From Hordeum vulgare subsp. vulgare (taxonomy: Eukaryota > Streptophyta > Magnoliopsida > Poales > Poaceae), in the NCBI RefSeq assembly GCF_904849725.1, contig NC_058521.1, positions 558,206,176 through 558,270,175 of the forward strand: DNA of 64,000 nucleotides. The letters run 5' to 3'. How positions within the stretch are numbered: the first letter of the stretch is position 1; each line of letters starts with the position of its first letter. The notes under the pieces are model-generated. The model searched no databases. It was given only the letters and a program-made list of their open reading frames with translations, and was not told where the DNA came from. Both the position numbers and the translations under genes were made by a program. This document shows, piece by piece, positions 11,235 through 22,477 of this stretch.

Positions 11235-11867
11235 ATTTTTCCCCAGACCGTGGTAATATTTCAGATTTTTTGAGGTACTAGAAGTATACGAAGTATACAG
11301 ATTGCTACAGACTGGTCTATTTTTGACAGATTCTGTTTTTGTTGAGTTGGTTGCTTGTTTTGATGAAAATATGGTTAGTATCGGGGGGTACTAGCCACGG
11401 AAAAGTGAGAATACAATATCCCATCATAAATATAGATGGAATTCAAGTTTTCTACAGCACCAAAAGAAGTGGTAGTTTGTTTTCTTATACTAATGTTATC
11501 ACAAGTTTCTGTTTAAGTTTTGTGTTGTGAAGTTTTCAAGTTGTGGGTAACGTTCTCATGGACAAAGAGATAAGGAGTGGAAAGAGATCAAGCTTGGGGA
11601 TTCCCAAGGCATCCCAAGCCAAATTCAAGGACACCAAAAAGCCTAAGCTTGGGGATGCCCCGAGAAGGCATCCCCTCTTTCGTCTTCAATCCATTGGTAA
11701 CATTACTTGGAGCTATATTTTTGTTCACCACATGATATGTGTTTTGCTTGGAGCGTCTTGTATATCTTAGGAGTCTTTTCTTTTGGTTTTGTCACAATCA
11801 TCCTTGCTGCACACCTTTTTGAGAGATAGAGACATGCACTCATCGTGATTTTTCTAGAATGCTCATG

Positions 11868-12014
11868 GTGCTTCACTTATATCTTTTGAGCTAGATACTT
11901 TTGCTCTTGTGCTTCACTTATATCTTTTGAGCTAGATACTTTTGCTCTTGTTCTTCACTTATATCTTTTGAGCTAGATACTTTTGCTCTTGTACTTCACT
12001 TATATCTTTAGAGC
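11868..12014 (+). repeat. 41-bp tandem repeat in element A, nearly four copies
   Basis: Units begin at 11868, 11909, 11950 and 11991 and contain TTCACTTATATCTTTTGAGC and AGATACTTTTGCTCTT. The last unit diverges after ATCTTTAGAGC. Element C has the same repeat at 56032 with three copies, so copy number varies within the family. No coding potential. Confidence 0.88.
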
Positions 12015-13052
12015 ACGGCGGTGCGTGATTTGGTAGTTGGCTTATGCTATGAAAGTAGTCCCAAATGTGCTAGGTACCCAAAGAGGATGCAAAAACCTCC
12101 ATCTTCATGTGCATTGAATAGAAGGAGAAGTTTTGATTCCTATCAATTAGTTTTGAGACGTGGATTCGGTAATATTGAGAGTTATGTTAGTAGGGTGTTG
12201 TGAATCTAGAAATACTTGTGTTGAAGTTAGTGATTCCCGTAGCATGCACGTATGGTGAACCGCTATGTTAGGAAGTCGGAGCATGATTGATCTATTGATT
12301 GTCATCCTTCGTGTTGAGGTCGGGATCACGCGATGGCTTACACCTACCAACCCTTCCCCTCGGAGTATGCGTTTAGCACTTTGTTTTGATTACTAATAAA
12401 AACTTTCGCAATAAATATGTGAGTTCATCATGACTAATGTGAGCCCATGGTATAGATGCACTTTCACCTTCCACCATTGCTAGCCTCTCTAGTGCCGCGC
12501 AATTCTCGCCGGTGCACAAACCCACCAAATTCCTTCCTCAAAACAACCACCATACCTACCTACTATGGCATTTTCATAGCCATTCCGAGATATATTGCCA
12601 TGCAACTCCCACCGTTCCGTCTCATGACTTGTACCGTCACTCTCATATTGCCATTGCATGATCATACTAGATCGTTGCACATCCCGGTACACTGCCGGAG
12701 GCATTTCCTATGGAGTCATCATCATTGTGATCTTTGAGCTGTGAGTAAATAAAAGTGTGATGATCATCATTATTAGAGCATTGTCCCATGTGAGGAAATA
12801 AATAAATAAATAAAAAGAGGCCAAAGAGCCCCCCAAAAAAGAGAGAGAAAAGAAAAAAAAGAGGCCTAAGAGCCCAAAAAAAGAGAAAAGAGAGAAGGGA
12901 CAATGCTACTATCTTTTTCGACACTTGTGCTTCATGTTAGCACCATGTTCTTCATGATTGAGAGCTTCTTGTTTTGTCACTACCATATGCTAGTGGGAAT
13001 CTTTGTTTTATAACTTGGCTTGTATATTCCAATGATGGGCTTCCTCAAAATT

Positions 13053-13057
13053 GCCCT
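13053..13057. other. Target-site duplication GCCCT left of element B (right copy 22473-22477)
   Basis: GCCCT precedes the left LTR and follows the right LTR of B. Element C, uninterrupted at this point, has GCCCT once (57174-57178), an empty-site control. Confidence 0.97.
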
Positions 13058-13059
13058 TG

Positions 13060-13092
13060 TAACATCCCAAAATTATAAATTTTGGAATGTTA
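13060..13092 (+). repeat. Near-perfect hairpin at the outer end of the B LTR
   Basis: Arms 13060-13074 and 13078-13092 pair at 14 of 15 positions around the loop ATA. The same hairpin is at 19478-19510 in the 3' LTR. It starts two bases inside the LTR terminus. Confidence 0.9.
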
Positions 13093-13839
13093 AAATAATT
13101 ATTAGATTGTTTGTTTGCTTGCTTGAGTGATTGAAACTTGTGTGAAATTTGAAACTTTTCAAAAACTTTTGAATGAGAGGGAATAAAATGACTTTCCCCA
13201 TCTCCGATGAATTCAAATGCAACCTTTTAAAAGCAAAGAGAGAAGATGACATGACTTCTTCAACTATAAAGAATTTGAACAGAGTTTGCATTTGAATCCT
13301 TTCAAAATATTTGCCCTTGCTTCTATATTTTTCTTCCCTCAGAAAATGCCCCGACAAAATTCTTGCACGCAAGAAAGAGCGGAGGAAAATGACCCTCCAA
13401 AAACCAGGGGCATTCATTGAAATATTTTGAGCCAAGAAAAAAACCAAAATTTAATTTGAGAAAATAATTGCAAAAAGAAATAATGCTTTTAGGGATTTTT
13501 TGGAAAAACATTTTTTTAAGTTTTTATTTTGGCCGTGGAAAAATGCCCATCATTTAGATTTTATTTTTCTGATAATTTTAGTGTATAGAAACTCTATATT
13601 ACGAATTGATTTGATTTCCCTTTTATCGTTTTAGTTTCCTAATTTTGAAAAAAGGAAAGAATTCGCGTTTAATAGGAAATAAAGAGCTGGCGCATTAAGG
13701 AGTTTCCAAATCTGGCCCGTTTAGTATCTTCTCCTTCCTCTAGTCATTCACGTTACGAGGAACTTCCATGGCAGGAACCAAGAGATCCCCCCTTCCGGAA
13801 TTCGCGAATCTCCTTCCCTCCCAGCACCTCCTCGCCACC

Positions 13840-13845
13840 TATAAA
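13840..13845 (+). promoter_or_regulatory. TATA box of the B 5' LTR
   Basis: CCTATAAAGG in a GC-rich surround, about 2.4 kb before the LTR end. This is the best core-promoter candidate of the element; it lies in the segment missing from the 3' LTR. Confidence 0.55.
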
Positions 13846-16246
13846 GGATCCCCTCGTCCTCCTCGTTCCATTCCCCTCGAGAAACGCCCCGTTCCCATGC
13901 TCGTAGCCACGGCGCCACCGTCCTCATCTTCCTGTCAAGAACAGAGTACAGTAGGTCTCGTGGCGCTTCCCCATCACCCCTGTCGAGCCTCTCCAGCGCC
14001 CAACCCCCTGCCGTGCTACTCCTTCGCCGATTCCCCACCCCGCCGGCGACCTCCCCACCTCGCCGGAGAAGCTACCTCGCCGGAGTTCTTCCTCTGTGTC
14101 ACCCATGGTGAGATTCACGAAATCCCGTATTGCAGTTTTTTCAGAAAATTGCAATCTTAGAAAATTCATATCTATTAGTCTATACCTCCGAATTAGGTGA
14201 TTCTTTTTGCGTTGGATCACAAATTTTATGTAGTTTCTGCAGATATATAATTTGCCTATGTTTGGATTTATAAAAATTGAGTTAGATCAGATTTGAATTA
14301 AAGCTTGTTTTGCTTATTCCGGGAGTTTAAAAATAGCTTTTAATTTGATTCTTTTTTTTGCTGCTTCCTATTGATCATATCTTTCGGTAGTTTAAGTTTA
14401 AATTTTTTTCAAATATTTTTAATTGGGGTTTTTACCAAAACAGATTATGTTTTAGTTCTTTTAGGATTATAGCTATTCCTTTTTCTATATTTGTTTTTAA
14501 ATTAGTATCTTTTATATTTGAGAAAGTTTATATTTGGTTTTCTGTTAGATAACAGTAGGTTCTCAAAAAAAATTATTTTTATTTTATTTGTTATCATGAA
14601 ATCAATTCTAGTTCCCTAATAACTTGCAATTGATTTCTCTACTGTTTCAAATCCCGTTTGGAAATACTTTCAAATAGTTTTGTGAAAAATACTTTATTTT
14701 ATCTTAGTTAAATTTATATCTTAGTTCCCTGTTATTTAAGTATTTTATTTTCTATTAGACAAAAACTATTTAGTGTTTGACGTAGTAGAAGACTCCCTAG
14801 TCTTATTTGAAGTTTCCTTCGGATTCTTATTCGCTCTCTCTTTTGTTTTGATTGCTAGAATGATTGCTAGTATGAGTGATTACGTGATTGATATGGTTGT
14901 TATATAGATTTCATCGGAGAGTGACGAGTAGTCTATCAAGTTATTCCTCGAGAACAAAAATTCTTCTTCGTCAACATCACCAGGCAAGTCATTTGATCAT
15001 GTATCACCTATGTTTTATGCATCGTAGTTCTACCATCCTATGCCCAATTGCATGTTGAGTAGGTACTTGGAAATTATGGTTACATATTGTAGTATCATGT
15101 GGTAGGCACTCAACAACCCCGTTACTTGGCCCGGGACGACAAATTTCATATTGCTATGCTTGAGTAGACGGGATTCTGGTTGAGAGTTTATCACGAGTGA
15201 TGCGAGAATAATTTAATAACCAAGACCGGTTAACTCAAGACTTTTCAAGACCTCGTGATGCAATGCAACTCTGGGTGAAGGACGGTTGATCGGCTCCCTG
15301 GAGAAACCAGTGGATGACCCGGGATGCTGGAGACGGCCATGACATCTTGCGGAAAGCTTCACCCAGGCTCAAAGAGACGGACGGATATATTCAAGACCCA
15401 AGGCTTACCTGCACAGCCACAAGTCATTATGGGCTTTGGCTTGGTTGGACAACGCGACGACTCTGGACATGCGGTGCTAGCAGATGTAGAAGAACGGTAG
15501 GATTGGATGGGCACCGACAGGGATTCAGAGGGACCCGTTGAAAGACCATGTTTTGATCATCCGGTCTTCAAACACCCTGAAGTGCGAGGACATACACGGA
15601 GGCGATCAAATCTTGTGGGGAACGTGTGCAAAACTCTGCAGAGTACTCAAACCTAATCGATTAGCCGTGTCCACGGTCATGGACAACTTGAGCCAAAGGA
15701 ACTGAAGTTATCTGAAATTCTCAACACAAATAATAATATTGATGTGGGTATTATTGACAACATGGGTACGAGAATTGGTTGGTGGAACCATCTCGTTAAC
15801 AACCAACAATGTAGTAACATTTCGCTTTTAGCCCTCTCTTGATGTAGGAGAAAACTTGCTTTTCGCTAAAAACTTATAGCCCCACCTGCCATATATGCAT
15901 ATAGTATAGATGATTACTTTTCTCCCCTCTCTTATGTGACTTGCCGGCATATTCAATATGCTGACCTACACAGCTGCAACGTCTTATGTTGCAGATATTT
16001 TTCTTCGACGAGTAAGAGTACGATTCAGGGTTACGGTCTACACTCAACTTGCCGTTGGTGTTTATTGGGACTCCACTCCCTTGACTGCTTCCGCTGAGAT
16101 ATTTAAGGTATATATCAGTTTTACGTTATTTACATGTGATTGCACTTTGATATATACATTGATGTACTGTGTGTGCCAGCATACTGATCCAGGGATGACA
16201 CAGCTACACAGAGGCTTGACTCGTTTTAGTCGGGTCGCTACAGAAA

Positions 16247-16258
16247 TGGTATCAGAGC
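16247..16258 (+). other. Primer binding site of element B
   Basis: TGGTATCAGAGC, four bases after the 5' LTR, fits initiator tRNA-Met. Confidence 0.93.
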
Positions 16259-16737
16259 ACATGTTGACCGTAGGACGTGACCCTAGAAACTGGAAACTTC
16301 TAGGAGAGGATCTCTCAAAAATCTTATTTTCGAGAACACCTTTTACTTCTCATCTCTTCTGACTTCATCAAATGTTCTCTCTCACCTCCGATAGTTACAC
16401 AATACCCTTTCCCCTTTGACCTCATGAAGAATCAACGGAGTTCTACTTCAAAGTAAAGAGGATTTCACCATGCGTTTGAAGAATTGAAGCTACACCAACA
16501 GAGGACTCTCAATACCCGAAGAACTCGAAGACCCTGAAGCGTTCGAATAATTATATGACCATTAGTAGTCCAAACCCCTTTTATATACTCACGTTAGATA
16601 CGATGATTTGTGAGCCGTCATTGGTGTGTGTTTTCCGACGACCACAAATAAAACCTATTCTCAAAAATATTGTTTGTATTGTGTGTATCTCCCTCCCTCT
16701 CTTACCCGTCTCATCCCCAAAACCTCAACCCTACCAG

Positions 16738-17715
16738 ATGGAGTATGAAGCTGGACTTGTAATCTCTGGACCAATGACCCAGCTGGAAGTTGAAATATGG
16801 ATTCAGAACATGGAGAACTACTTCGAGAGCAATTTGATTTCCAGGAAGTATGAAGTTGCACACGCTCTTCAGTACTTTACCCGAAGTGCTGGTATCTGGT
16901 GGAAAATGCATCATGCCATACAAGGATTTAGTGGAGCAGAAACTTGGGACGAATTCAAGAATACTCTGTTAAGATCCCGTCTCATTCGGAAGTGCTATGA
17001 TAATCCGAAGGAGAAGACTTGTGCATGCAAGATATGTGGAGCAATAGGACACACCCAGGAAGAACACAAGGATGGATGCACTCATTGTGAAGAAAATCAC
17101 CCAGCTGGGGAGTGCCCAAGTAGTCAGGTGACTTGTTTCTTGTGTGAAGGAACCACACACTACCCAGCTCAGTGTCACATTTACCCCAAGGTGCAACAAG
17201 TTGTCAAGCAGCAGAAAGAAGCAGTGATGGAAACCCTCAAGAAGAAGATTCTAGAAGGACCGGTGATGAAAGAAAATATTGAAGACCCTGATGGACAAGG
17301 TCTGACCAGATTTTTCTCCAATGCATGCTACTCATGTGGAGAAGAAGGACATTATTCACAGGATTGCATGAAGAGAAGCCAAGAGTATCTGGGAAACTTC
17401 CCGACAGAAGAAGTGGAGTTTGATCCACTTGAAATAGAAGAACTGGCCAAAATGAAGGAGTCCAGAAAGAAGAAAAAGTACCCTCAGAAGAGCCAAATCT
17501 CTGCAGATATAGACCTGAGTCATGTCAGATGTTACAAGTGTACGGAATTTGGCCACCACAAATACATGTGCTCAGGAAGGAAGCCGGAAATCCAAGGAGC
17601 AAAAGCAAAAGCTAAGAAGCCTCGAGACTTGTCAGAACTCATTTGCTTTCGTTGCAAGGAAGCAGGACATTTTGCTAGCGATTGTCCGCAAAGGAAGAAA
17701 GCTAGAATGGAGTAG
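16738..17715 (+). CDS. Gag-like protein with about six zinc knuckles (element B ORF1)
   Basis: The product resembles a Gypsy Gag: a Retrotrans_gag-like region follows the start (IWIQNMENYFE, then AHALQYFTRSAGIWW and FKNTLLR), then a string of zinc knuckles. Counting from the upstream ATG at 16555, four are regular CX2CX4HX4C (C194-C207, C258-C271, C326-C339, C364-C377). One is shortened (C175-C187) and one ends in His (C158-H171). Spacers are Lys/Glu-rich. One knuckle is usual in plant Gag proteins, so six is notable; together they should give strong nucleic-acid binding. I prefer the ATG at 16738, which starts right before the Gag-like part; the frame is open from 16555, but the extra 61 residues are hydrophobic and look untranslated. 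No protease or polymerase follows. Confidence 0.82.
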   Translation: MEYEAGLVISGPMTQLEVEIWIQNMENYFESNLISRKYEVAHALQYFTRSAGIWWKMHHAIQGFSGAETWDEFKNTLLRSRLIRKCYDNPKEKTCACKICGAIGHTQEEHKDGCTHCEENHPAGECPSSQVTCFLCEGTTHYPAQCHIYPKVQQVVKQQKEAVMETLKKKILEGPVMKENIEDPDGQGLTRFFSNACYSCGEEGHYSQDCMKRSQEYLGNFPTEEVEFDPLEIEELAKMKESRKKKKYPQKSQISADIDLSHVRCYKCTEFGHHKYMCSGRKPEIQGAKAKAKKPRDLSELICFRCKEAGHFASDCPQRKKARME

Positions 17716-18068
17716 TTAAGTTTTGACCATGGCAATAAGTGTGATCCGAAGCACTCTTGTTTTTCATGAGATCATGGAGTGAATTTTTTTTGTAACAGAA
17801 GTCCCCGAGATTTTAATAACATCATGAATAAATGGAATTTATTGTCTCATGATTGCCTATGTTGAAACTGTATGCGTTGTTTCACTTCGAACAAAGATCT
17901 CTGAACATTATGAGGATATGAGAAAATATGGTCTATGCAGGCATGAGTATAATTCATATAAGTTTGGTAGTAATCAGTAAACCCACATGATCCATTGAGT
18001 AGGAGTGTACCATGATTACCAAGGAGACATATACATTCCTCTGAGTGCCTATTTACTGACACCTGTAG

Positions 18069-18524
18069 ATGACAACTCTCTACGAGTCATTCCTCAAGGG
18101 CCCAGAAACGATCATGACCCTGACCAGTGAGCATGATTACCCGAAAATCCTGAAGGACATGATGAAGCACATTCGTCTTGAAGGAGATGCAGTCTACAAA
18201 GGCTACCCATTCATGGAAAGTGGAGTAGAACTTTGGTATGTGGAAGTACACCTCCACCATGTGAAAGGAGTTTGTCCAAAGACTATGGGGCAATACTTTT
18301 TCATTTCACGTGTACCACGAGCAACCTTCTTTGATGCTGTTCGTGAAGCTGCCATGGAAGCCATACGTCAGATTGGAGAAATACTTGAAGCAAGACTCCG
18401 TCATACCCAGGAATACCTGAGTGAGGTACGTGCGGAGATGATGGAGATGAAGCTCATGACCACCATGATGAAGCAAAATATGGATGATTTCAAGGAGCAC
18501 CTCGGAAAGTTCGAGTGGAACTAA
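18069..18524 (+). CDS. Accessory ORF of element B, unknown function (151 aa)
   Basis: A second plus-strand frame lies 353 bases after the Gag-like gene and encodes 151 residues. The middle (GYPFMESGVELWYVEVHLHH, about residues 44-63) is compact and aromatic-rich. The following part (RVPRATFFDAVREAAMEAIR) and the C-terminal third are helical, with Met/Glu/Leu spacing that fits a coiled coil. I recognise no catalytic motif, signal peptide or membrane segment. From memory, similar proteins with a YRGFPFMES-like core are annotated as hypothetical in many grass genomes, often inside repeats; this needs a search. Its place between gag and the 3' LTR, where pol would be, and its preserved frame in a 1 to 1.5 percent diverged element argue for a use to the element. 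Confidence 0.65.
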   Translation: MTTLYESFLKGPETIMTLTSEHDYPKILKDMMKHIRLEGDAVYKGYPFMESGVELWYVEVHLHHVKGVCPKTMGQYFFISRVPRATFFDAVREAAMEAIRQIGEILEARLRHTQEYLSEVRAEMMEMKLMTTMMKQNMDDFKEHLGKFEWN

Positions 18525-19461
18525 GTACCTCCAAGAGAGGTAGATGAATAAAGTTGGCAGAAATGCTTGACCATACCGAACAATGTGGATGGCAGCATTT
18601 GTAATAAATTACTTTTGAGTTGGAATTTTGAAGAAAGCAAGTATGTAATAAAGGATTGATTATGAAATGAATATGATTTATGGAAGAAGCTATGATGGAT
18701 CAGCAAACATTTTCTTAGGAGCATACGAAAACCTGAGAGTTGTGAAGATACGATAGATGTTTCGTTCAGCTTGCAGAACCAATGGATTATCCGAACTTCG
18801 TTCGTGGACAAGAGAAATTCTGCAACGCTTGTGAGGATGCCCAAGTGTTAGAATGCGAGATTCGCTAAACCTTATACAGAGAAATGATTTGGGTGCGGAA
18901 TGGATTGATCACCATGACGACTTACTCTTATCATTTATCTTGCTATTCGGAATGGTAAATCTGAGAGACTTACCCACATAGAGAGACGACGTTCTTTGAA
19001 GATTTTGTTTAAGCCTTAGAATGGTACTAGGAAAGCCCCAAGTACATGGCATTTGTTGTCACGCGTAGGAAATTTTACGGTGAGAATGAAACCAAGACCC
19101 TCTCTCTGCAGGATAACCACAAATGGTAGACCACCATGAGAACCATCGATATGTTATTTAGAATTGACCTCGAGACTGTCAGAAGACCCAGTAACGGAAG
19201 AAGCTTGTATCAACAGAAGAACCCACGATTTTGATGAGAACGTTATGAGTATAATGGAAGAACATCACCTGAGGAGTTAGTATGAAGACTGTGAGAAGTC
19301 AGTTGCCAAAACCCCAGAGGATCATTAAAACTTTTTGAGGGACCAGTATCTCTCATTTAAGTGTGGTAGCATCCCACCTTGCCGGAGTTGGATTTGTTAG
19401 AAGACCCCAAACCCTAACCTTACTTTCTAGCCTCTTCGAATCTCGAGGACGAGATTCATTT
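18525..19461 (+). other. Non-coding 3' internal region of element B
   Basis: About 940 bases with no supported gene. It ends with CTCGAGGACGAG at 19442-19453, a motif shared with elements A, C and D in the same position. Confidence 0.7.
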
Positions 19462-19475
19462 TAAGTGTGGTAGTT
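19462..19475 (+). other. Polypurine-tract position of element B
   Basis: AAGTGTGGTAGTT abuts the 3' LTR. The tract is interrupted by T residues, so it may be degraded or this family may use an impure tract. Confidence 0.5.
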
Positions 19476-22472
19476 TGTAACATCCCAAAATTATAAATTT
19501 TGGAATGTTAAAATAATTATTAGATTGTTTGTTTGTTTGCTTGAGTGATTGAAACTTGTGTGAAATTTGAAACTTTTCAAAAACTTTTGAATGAGAGGGA
19601 ATAAAATGACTTTCCCCATCTCCGATGAATTCAAATGTAACCTTTTAAAAGCAAAGAGAGAAGATGACATGACTTCTTCAACTATAAAGAATTTGAACGG
19701 AGTTTGCATTTGAATCCTTTCAAAATATTTGCCCTTGCTTCTATATTTTTCTTCCCTGAGAAAATGCCCCGACAAAATTCTTGCACGCAAGAAAGAGCGG
19801 AGGAAAATGACCCTCCAAAAACCAGGGGCATTCATTGAAATATTTTGAGCCAAGAAAAAAACCAAAATTTAATTTGAGAAAATAATTGCAAAAAGAAATA
19901 ATGCTTTTAGGGATTTTTTGGAAAAACATTTTTTTTAAGTTTTTATTTTGGCCGTGGAAAAATGCCCATAATTTAGATTTTATTTTTCTGATAATTTTAG
20001 TGTATAGAAACTCTATATTACGAATTGATTTGATTTCCCTTTTATCGTTTTAGTTTCCTAATTTTGAAAAAAGGAAAGAATTCGCGTTTAATAGGAAATA
20101 AAGAGCTGGCCCATTAAGGAGTTTCCAAATCTGGCCCGTTTAGTATCTTCTCCTTCCTCTAGTCATTCACGTTACGAGGAACTTCCATGGCAGGAACCAA
20201 GAGATCCCCCCCTTCCGGAATTCGCGAGCCTCTCCAGCGCCCCACCCCCTGCCGTGCTACTCCTCCGCCGATTCCCCACCCCGCCGGCGACCTCCCCACC
20301 TCGCCGGAGCAGCTACCTCGCCGGAGTTCTTCCTCTATGTCACCCATGGTGAGATTCACGAAATCCCGTATTGCAGTTTTTTCAGAAAATTGCAATCTTA
20401 GAAAATTCATATCTATTAGTCTATACCTCCGAATTAGGTGATTATTTTTGCGTTGGATCACAAATGTTATGTAGTTTCTGCAGATATATAATTTGTCTAT
20501 GTTTGGATTTATAAAAATTGAGTTAGATCAGATTTGAATTAAATCTTGTTTTGCTTATTCCGGGAGTTTAAAAATAGCTTTTAATTTGATTCTTTTTTTG
20601 GCTGCTTCCTATTGATCATATCTTTCGGTAGTTTAAGTTTCAAGTTTTTTAAAATATTTTTAATTGGGGTTTTTACCAAAACAGATTCTGTTTTAGTTCT
20701 TTTAGGATTATAGCTATTTCTTTTTCTATATTTGTTTTTAAATTAGTTTCTTTTATATTTGAGAAAGTTTATATTTGGTTTTCTGTTAGATAACAGTAGG
20801 TTCTCAACAAGTTTTTATTTTTATTTTATTTGTTATCATGAAATCAATTCTAGTTCCCTAATAACTTGCAATTGATTTCTCTACTGTTTCAAATCCCGTT
20901 TGGAAATACTTTCAAATAGTTTTGTGAAAAATAATTTATTTTATCTTAGTTAAATTTACATCTTAGTTCCCTGTTATTTAAGTATTTTATTTTCTGTTAG
21001 ACAAAAACTATTTAGTGTTTGACGTAGTAGAAGACTCCCTAGTCTTATTTGAAGTTTCCTTCGGATTCTTATTCGCTCTCTCTTTTGTTTTGATTGCTAG
21101 TATGAGTGATTACGTGATTGATATGGTTGTTATATAGATTTCATCGGAGAGTGACGAGTAGTCTATCAAGTTATTCCTCGAGAACAAAAATTCTTCTTCG
21201 TCAACATCACCAGGAAAGTCATTTGATCATGTATCACCTATGTTTTATGCATCGTAGTTCTACCATCCTATGCCCAATTGCATGCTGAGTAGGTACTTGG
21301 AAATTATGGTTACATATTGTAGTATCATGTGGTAGGCACCCAACAACCCCGTTACTTGGCCCGGGACGACAAATTTCATATTGCTATGCTTGAGTAGACG
21401 GGATTCTGGTTGAGAGTTTATCACGAGTGATGCGAGAATAATTTAATAACCAAGACCTGTTAACTCAAGACTTTTCAAGACCTCGTGATGCAATGCAACT
21501 CTGGGTGAAGGACGGTTGATCGGCTCCCTGGAGAAACCAGTGGATGACCCGGGATGCTGGAGACGGCCATGACATCTTGCGGAAAGCTTCACCCAGGCTC
21601 AAAGAGACGGACGGATATATTCAAGACCCAAGGCTTACCTGCACAGCCACAAGTCATTATGGGCTTTGGCTTGGTTGGACAACGCGACGACTCTGGACAT
21701 GCGGTGCTAGCAGATGTAGAAGAACGGTAGGATTGGATGGGCACCGACAGGGATTCAGAGGGACCCGTTGAAAGACCATGTTTTGATCATCCGGTCTTCA
21801 AACACCCTGAAGTGCGAGGACATACACGGAGGCGATCAAATCTTGTGGGGAACGTGTGCAAAACTCTGCAGAGTACTCAAAGCTAATCGATTAGACGTGT
21901 CCACGGTCATGGACAACTTGAGCCAAAGGAACTGAAGTTATCTGAAATTCTCAACACAAATAATAATATTGATGTGGGTATTATTGACAACATGGGTACG
22001 AGAATTGGTTGGTGGAACCATCTCGTTAACAACCAACAATGTAGTAACATTTCGCTTTTAGCCCTCTCTTGATGTAGGAGAAAACTTGCTTTTCGCTAAA
22101 AACTTATAGCCCCACCTGCCATATATGCATATAGTATAGATGATTACTTTTCTCCCCTCTCTTATGTGACTTGCCGGCATATTCAATATGCTGACCTACA
22201 TGGCTGCAACGTCTTATGTTGCAGATATTTTTCTTCGACGAGTAAGAGTACGATTCAGGGTTACGGTCTACACTCAACTTGCCGTTGGTGTTTATTGGGA
22301 CTCCACTCCCTTGACTGATTCCGTTGAGGTATTTAAGGTATATATCAGTTTTACGCTATTTACATGTGATTGCACTTTGATATATACATTGATGTACTGT
22401 GTGTGCCAACATACTGATCCAGGGATGGCACAGCTACACAGAGGCTTGACTCGTTTGAGTCGGGTCGCTACA
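19476..22472 (+). repeat. 3' LTR of element B (2997 bp), lacking the TATA region
   Basis: Collinear with the 5' LTR except for loss of 179 bases at 20227/20228. Both deletion borders carry CGA, as in a microhomology-mediated deletion. A 12-bp duplication GATTGCTAGAAT present in the 5' LTR near 14851 is also absent. Confidence 0.93.
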
Positions 22473-22477
22473 GCCCT

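Larger units (their letters stand above)
13058..16242 (+). repeat. 5' LTR of element B (3185 bp)
   Basis: Begins TGTAACATCCC and ends GTCGCTACA. It retains a 179-bp stretch (13808-13986), including a TATA box, that the 3' LTR has lost. Confidence 0.95.
13058..22472 (+). mobile_element. Element B: non-autonomous long-LTR retrotransposon, Gag plus accessory ORF
   Basis: A 9.4-kb element with LTRs of 3185 and 2997 bp, tRNA-Met primer site at 16247-16258, a Gag-like gene (16738-17715), a second ORF (18069-18524) and a 3' purine-rich boundary. No protease, integrase, reverse transcriptase or RNase H is visible in the 3.2-kb internal region, so it must borrow these. The stretch before the 3' LTR (CTCGAGGACGAG then TTTTAAGTGTGGTAG) resembles the same place in Gypsy elements of the Tekay/Del type, which suggests but does not prove its helper. 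Elements with only a Gag gene have been described as TR-GAG. Exact site duplication GCCCT. Confidence 0.93.

Noticed and set aside
11868..12014. Array of 41-bp units resembling a CRISPR array
   Set aside because: The units are adjacent without unique spacers, in a plant retrotransposon; it is a minisatellite.
13073..13447. 124-codon minus-strand frame in the B LTR, nearly identical at 19491-19865
   Set aside because: Its conservation is simply that of the two LTRs; it covers the terminal hairpin and lacks recognisable features.
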